A DNA stretch of 8,349 bases from Ignavibacteria bacterium. Lineage in GTDB: Bacteria > Bacteroidota > Ignavibacteria > UBA10030 > SZUA-254. Both the position numbers and the translations under genes were made by a program. The stretch covers positions 4,505 to 12,853 of the forward strand of contig VBOC01000010.1 in the NCBI GenBank assembly GCA_005877655.1, written 5' to 3'. Under the pieces are notes generated by a model that made no database searches, was not told where the DNA came from, and saw only the letters and a program-made list of their open reading frames with translations. This document shows positions 7,205-8,349 of this stretch, piece after piece; positions within the stretch are counted from its first letter, which is position 1; each line of letters begins with the position of its first letter.

Positions 7205-8349
7205 ATGAAAGCCACGCTCAGACAACTCAAGCTCCTCAAATATGCCTGGCCTCACGCGCGGGACCTCTATATCATTCTGCTCACGATTCTGGTGACGATC
7301 GGACTCAGCGTTCTCCAGCCGTGGCCAACCAAGATCCTGATCGATCATGTTCTGGGACACACCCCTCTGCCGCCGCAACTCGTCAACGTTCTATCCGTGT
7401 TGCCCGGCCTCCAGGGAACACACGGTCTCCTGCTTCTGGTGTGCGTCAGCACCATCCTGATATTCCTCGCAATTTCTCTTGTCGGAATGCTAAGCGGCAC
7501 CGTTTCTATAAGGTTTTCTCAACGCATGACGTTCGATCTTGGCGCCGACCTTTTTCTGCACCTGCAGAGACTCTCTCTGCTCTTTCACAGCCGGCGCTCC
7601 GTCGGAGACCTGATGTCGCGTGTGACAGGGGATGCGGGGTGTGTTCAAATACTGGTAAACGGCGCTCTTATTCCTCTTCTGCAGTCGACAGTCATGTTGA
7701 TCACCATGTTTGTGATCATGTGGAAGCTGGAACCGGCCATGACCCTCCTCTCGCTGGCCGTTGTGCCGCTTTTGATGCTGAGCATTCGCATGTTTGGAAA
7801 ACGGATGAACTTGCGCGGCAGAGAGCGCCGTGAGCTCGAAGCCCGCATGGCATCGCTCGTACAGGAATCGCTGAGCGCCGTGCCGGCGGTGCAGGCGTTC
7901 GGACGGGAAGAATTGGAACACACCCGATACCGGAGATTCGCCGACCAGACCGTTTCCGCCTACGTAAGAACCACCAACGCGCAGATGTCGTTCAAACTCT
8001 TTGTGGGTTCGGTAACCGCCGCCGGCACAGCGATGGTCATGTATTTGGGCGCACTGCGTGTGCTTGACGGGACAATTACGGTGGGGACCATACTCGTTTT
8101 TCTCGCCTATCTCAAATCTCTCTACGACCCCGTCAACAATCTCACCTATGTTGCGTCCACGCTTCAAACTCTCACGGCGAGTTCCGACAGGGTGCTGGAA
8201 ATCCTGGAGACAACGCCCGATGTACGGGACGCACCCGATGCGAAGGAGATAAGACTTCAGGGAACGGTACGGTATCAGGATGTGACGTTCGGGTACGAGC
8301 CGAACAAAACGGTCCTGCATCGAGTTGTCTTCGAAGCAAGACCGGGAGA
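7205..8349 (+). CDS. ABC exporter, fused membrane and ATP-binding half-transporter (MsbA-like), 3'-truncated by window edge
   Basis: An open frame runs from ATG 7205 to the window end (381 complete codons, no stop). It begins 2 nt after the phosphotransferase stop codon, with GGGAG 10 nt upstream. The product is an ATP-driven exporter of the MsbA/lipid and peptide-exporter type, acting as a dimer in the inner membrane. The membrane domain starts with a helix at about 22-38 followed by QPWPTKILIDHVL (38-50), typical of this family. Further hydrophobic helices lie near 73-95, 155-173, 177-194, 265-285 and 290-305. SRVTGDAGCVQ and LVQESLSAVPAVQAFGREE match the usual coupling and intracellular-loop regions. 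The ATPase domain begins near 350, with VTFGYEP carrying the A-loop Tyr364. The window ends at ARPGE-like sequence, just before the Walker A loop, so ATPase motifs cannot be checked. Genomic position suggests that it exports the product of the two upstream enzymes. Confidence 0.88.
   Translation, partial: MKATLRQLKLLKYAWPHARDLYIILLTILVTIGLSVLQPWPTKILIDHVLGHTPLPPQLVNVLSVLPGLQGTHGLLLLVCVSTILIFLAISLVGMLSGTVSIRFSQRMTFDLGADLFLHLQRLSLLFHSRRSVGDLMSRVTGDAGCVQILVNGALIPLLQSTVMLITMFVIMWKLEPAMTLLSLAVVPLLMLSIRMFGKRMNLRGRERRELEARMASLVQESLSAVPAVQAFGREELEHTRYRRFADQTVSAYVRTTNAQMSFKLFVGSVTAAGTAMVMYLGALRVLDGTITVGTILVFLAYLKSLYDPVNNLTYVASTLQTLTASSDRVLEILETTPDVRDAPDAKEIRLQGTVRYQDVTFGYEPNKTVLHRVVFEARPG

Noticed and set aside
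7490..8320. 276-codon reading frame on the minus strand opposite the ABC exporter
   Set aside because: Its His/Arg/Gln-rich translation matches no family, while the plus strand encodes an obvious ABC exporter over the same bases. It is an antisense shadow in GC-rich sequence.

Overview
The window looks like a chromosomal or metagenomic contig from a Gram-negative bacterium. The main evidence is an outer-membrane secretin. Next to it is a large envelope protein built from carboxypeptidase-regulatory-like and Ig-like domains, a style common in the Bacteroidota/Ignavibacteria/Chlorobi group. That taxonomic lean is inference; there is no rRNA or marker gene to fix it. All supported genes are on the + strand, and the sequence is moderately GC-rich.

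Region 1 (1-3288) is an envelope or secretion module. It holds the 3' part of a secretin gene whose beginning is off the left edge, then a short gap, then a gene for a secreted or lipid-anchored protein of about 667 residues. That protein has three carboxypeptidase-regulatory-like repeats followed by Ig-like (Big-1-type) domains. A clear intrinsic terminator closes the unit.

Region 2 (about 3289-3639) is non-coding. It holds a pair of near-identical 21-bp direct repeats that look like the end of a lost insertion sequence (possibly IS21-type), a weak promoter candidate, and a leader hairpin with a perfect 8-bp stem.

Region 3 (3640-8349) is a tightly packed three-gene unit. The first gene encodes an 842-residue fusion of a clan GH-A glycoside hydrolase-like domain, a family 2 glycosyltransferase domain and a membrane-anchored C-terminal part. 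The second encodes an APH-fold phosphotransferase and starts inside the stop codon of the first (ATGA overlap). The third encodes a half-size ABC exporter, cut by the right edge just before its Walker A motif. Together they suggest building, phosphorylating (or otherwise modifying) and exporting a glycan or glycoconjugate. The product is unknown. This operon is the most interesting part of the window: the hydrolase-like domain keeps both expected catalytic glutamates but seems to lack the third barrel strand, and the kinase has Glu where the catalytic Asp normally sits.
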